Positions 14,877 through 15,540 of a DNA stretch of 15,540 nt are shown one piece after another. The notes under the pieces are model-generated. The model ran no database searches. It had not been told where the DNA came from and saw only the letters and a list, made by a program, of their open reading frames with translations. This DNA comes from Cellvibrionaceae bacterium (GTDB lineage: Bacteria; Pseudomonadota; Gammaproteobacteria; Pseudomonadales; Cellvibrionaceae): positions 1 through 15,540 of the forward strand of contig JAGKXD010000094.1 of the NCBI GenBank assembly GCA_021151525.1, in the 5' to 3' direction. The position numbers were made by a program, and so were the translations under genes. Position 1 is the first letter of the stretch; each line of letters begins with the position of its first letter.

Positions 14877-15170
14877 TTATAAATCTCGTTCTAATTGAGT
14901 CGAATTATGTCTCTCAGGGGCAAAGACAGCGCTGTCATTTGGTTGTTTACTAAACAACTTTATGGCACCTAGATAATCACCTTTAGTTGCTTTAGCTGCC
15001 GCGAGAGCCGCTTGTGGGCTGCATTCCGGTGATTCAACCCAAAAGTTTGAGCTGTACAGGACAGCGCTGTCATTTGTTGCCTTGCAAAAAGCAGTGGATG
15101 GCTTTAAAGCCACACTCCGAAAGAGGCGGCCAGAGAACGTTCTCTGAGATGCAATGGCTATTGGTGACAT
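14877..15170 (-). CDS. Doubtful 97-codon hypothetical ORF with two palindrome-encoded NDSAV repeats
   Basis: An ATG-to-TAA frame of 97 codons. No signal peptide, membrane segment or recognised domain is seen. The peptide contains two short repeats, ATNDSAVLYSS and QPNDSAVFAPE, both encoded by the same 17-base DNA repeat, and one helical stretch (AALAAAKATKGDYLGAIKLF). The ribosome-binding site is poor (CCGAGCG). It may be a real small lineage-specific gene, but it may equally be an open frame across repeat-bearing intergenic DNA. Confidence 0.25.
   Translation of the reverse strand: MSPIAIASQRTFSGRLFRSVALKPSTAFCKATNDSAVLYSSNFWVESPECSPQAALAAAKATKGDYLGAIKLFSKQPNDSAVFAPERHNSTQLERDL
14925..14941. 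repeat. 12-bp palindrome GACAGCGCTGTC, copy 1
   Basis: The palindrome at 14925-14936 is perfect and is followed by ATTTG; the same 17 bases recur at 15060-15076. The central AGCGCT recalls operators of LacI-family sugar regulators. Here it lies inside a doubtful ORF about 360 bases upstream of the GH6 start. Confidence 0.7.
15060..15076. repeat. 12-bp palindrome GACAGCGCTGTC, copy 2
   Basis: Identical to the 17 bases at 14925-14941, in the same orientation and 135 bases away. It is immediately preceded by another short palindrome, CTGTACAG (15052-15059). Confidence 0.7.
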
Positions 15171-15540
15171 AAAAACGCTCGGTACTAAAGTTACGGTTAT
15201 TCGGCATAAATCCTGAAAATCTTCAGAATCATGAGTTTTGGCATGTAAAAAAACCTATCGCAGAGGGCTTCTGCAAGGTGTGTTTACCTGCGTTCGAAAA
15301 ACTTCAAACAACTTTTCGTGATTATTTTTGGGTACAGCACGGCTTTTAACCGTCTTTAAATTCGCTAACTAACTGAATTTAAAATAAAAACTCTCAATTA
15401 TTTATAGTTATTTTTATGGTCTAACTTGGTAATGCCTTAAGTGCTTTCGCACCGAAATCATTCGCTTTCTTGAGTTTAAATCTGTGACTCGCTCTAACTT
15501 TTTTATTTAGGTTAAAACTTCATAAAGACCGACACGCGTT
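15171..15540. other. Gene-free right end with a run of small hairpins
   Basis: I see no credible gene in these 370 AT-rich bases. Several short inverted repeats follow one another: CTGAA/TTCAG (15213-15226), GCAGA/TCTGC (15260-15274), AGGT/ACCT (15276-15289), CGAAAA/TTTTCG (15295-15318) and ACGG/CCGT near 15340-15353. They could belong to a leader or small RNA of a gene beyond the edge. No known RNA family is recognised. Confidence 0.35.

Overview
The window looks like part of the chromosome of a plant-polysaccharide-degrading gammaproteobacterium, most likely a Cellvibrio. The main reasons are three large secreted glycoside hydrolases joined to CBM2 and CBM10 cellulose-binding modules by long polyserine linkers. 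That linker style, the near-identical CBM10 modules, and the GH9-CBM10-CBM2 and CBM2-CBM10-GH6 architectures match what is known of Cellvibrio japonicus (formerly Pseudomonas fluorescens subsp. cellulosa). The species is inferred from architecture only.

Layout. Positions 1-2363 (minus strand) carry most of a secreted two-domain enzyme, a BNR_4 beta-propeller fused to a GH105 unsaturated-uronyl hydrolase, cut by the left edge. It is divergent from a plus-strand housekeeping cluster at 2473-4624: an auxin-efflux-carrier family permease, formyltetrahydrofolate deformylase (purU) and a small DUF6164-type membrane protein, closed by a strong terminator at 4673-4700. Next is a plus-strand GH26 enzyme, probably a beta-mannanase (4981-7149), with CBM2, CBM10 and two further cysteine-rich CBM10-like segments before its catalytic domain. 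A terminator at 7202-7235 can serve both strands. Everything downstream is on the minus strand: a periplasmic TPR protein (7340-8350) and a four-helix membrane protein (8437-8856), then the cellulase pair GH9 (9130-12039, celA/cel9A-like) and GH6 (12398-14563, cel6A-like). Transcription runs GH6 then GH9, with a terminator between them. To the right of GH6 lie a 313-base structured leader, a doubtful 97-codon ORF containing two copies of a 12-bp palindrome, and about 370 bases with hairpins but no gene.

How the genes work together. GH6 (exo-type, cellobiohydrolase-like) and GH9 (endoglucanase) are a classical synergistic cellulase pair. The GH26 enzyme would remove mannan while anchored to cellulose by the same kind of modules. 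The BNR_4-GH105 protein would act on an uronic-acid-containing polymer, with the propeller possibly cleaving by elimination and GH105 removing the resulting unsaturated uronate. Each cellulase or mannanase gene has its own leader and terminator, so co-regulation, if any, would be through a shared regulator and not one operon.

No clearly novel multi-gene system is visible. The best leads are the propeller-GH105 fusion, the unusual cysteine-rich segments of the GH26 enzyme, the structured untranslated regions flanking GH6, the duplicated palindrome near 15000, and the interleaved inverted repeats near 7300. There are no rRNA or tRNA genes, insertion sequences or CRISPR arrays that I can recognise.
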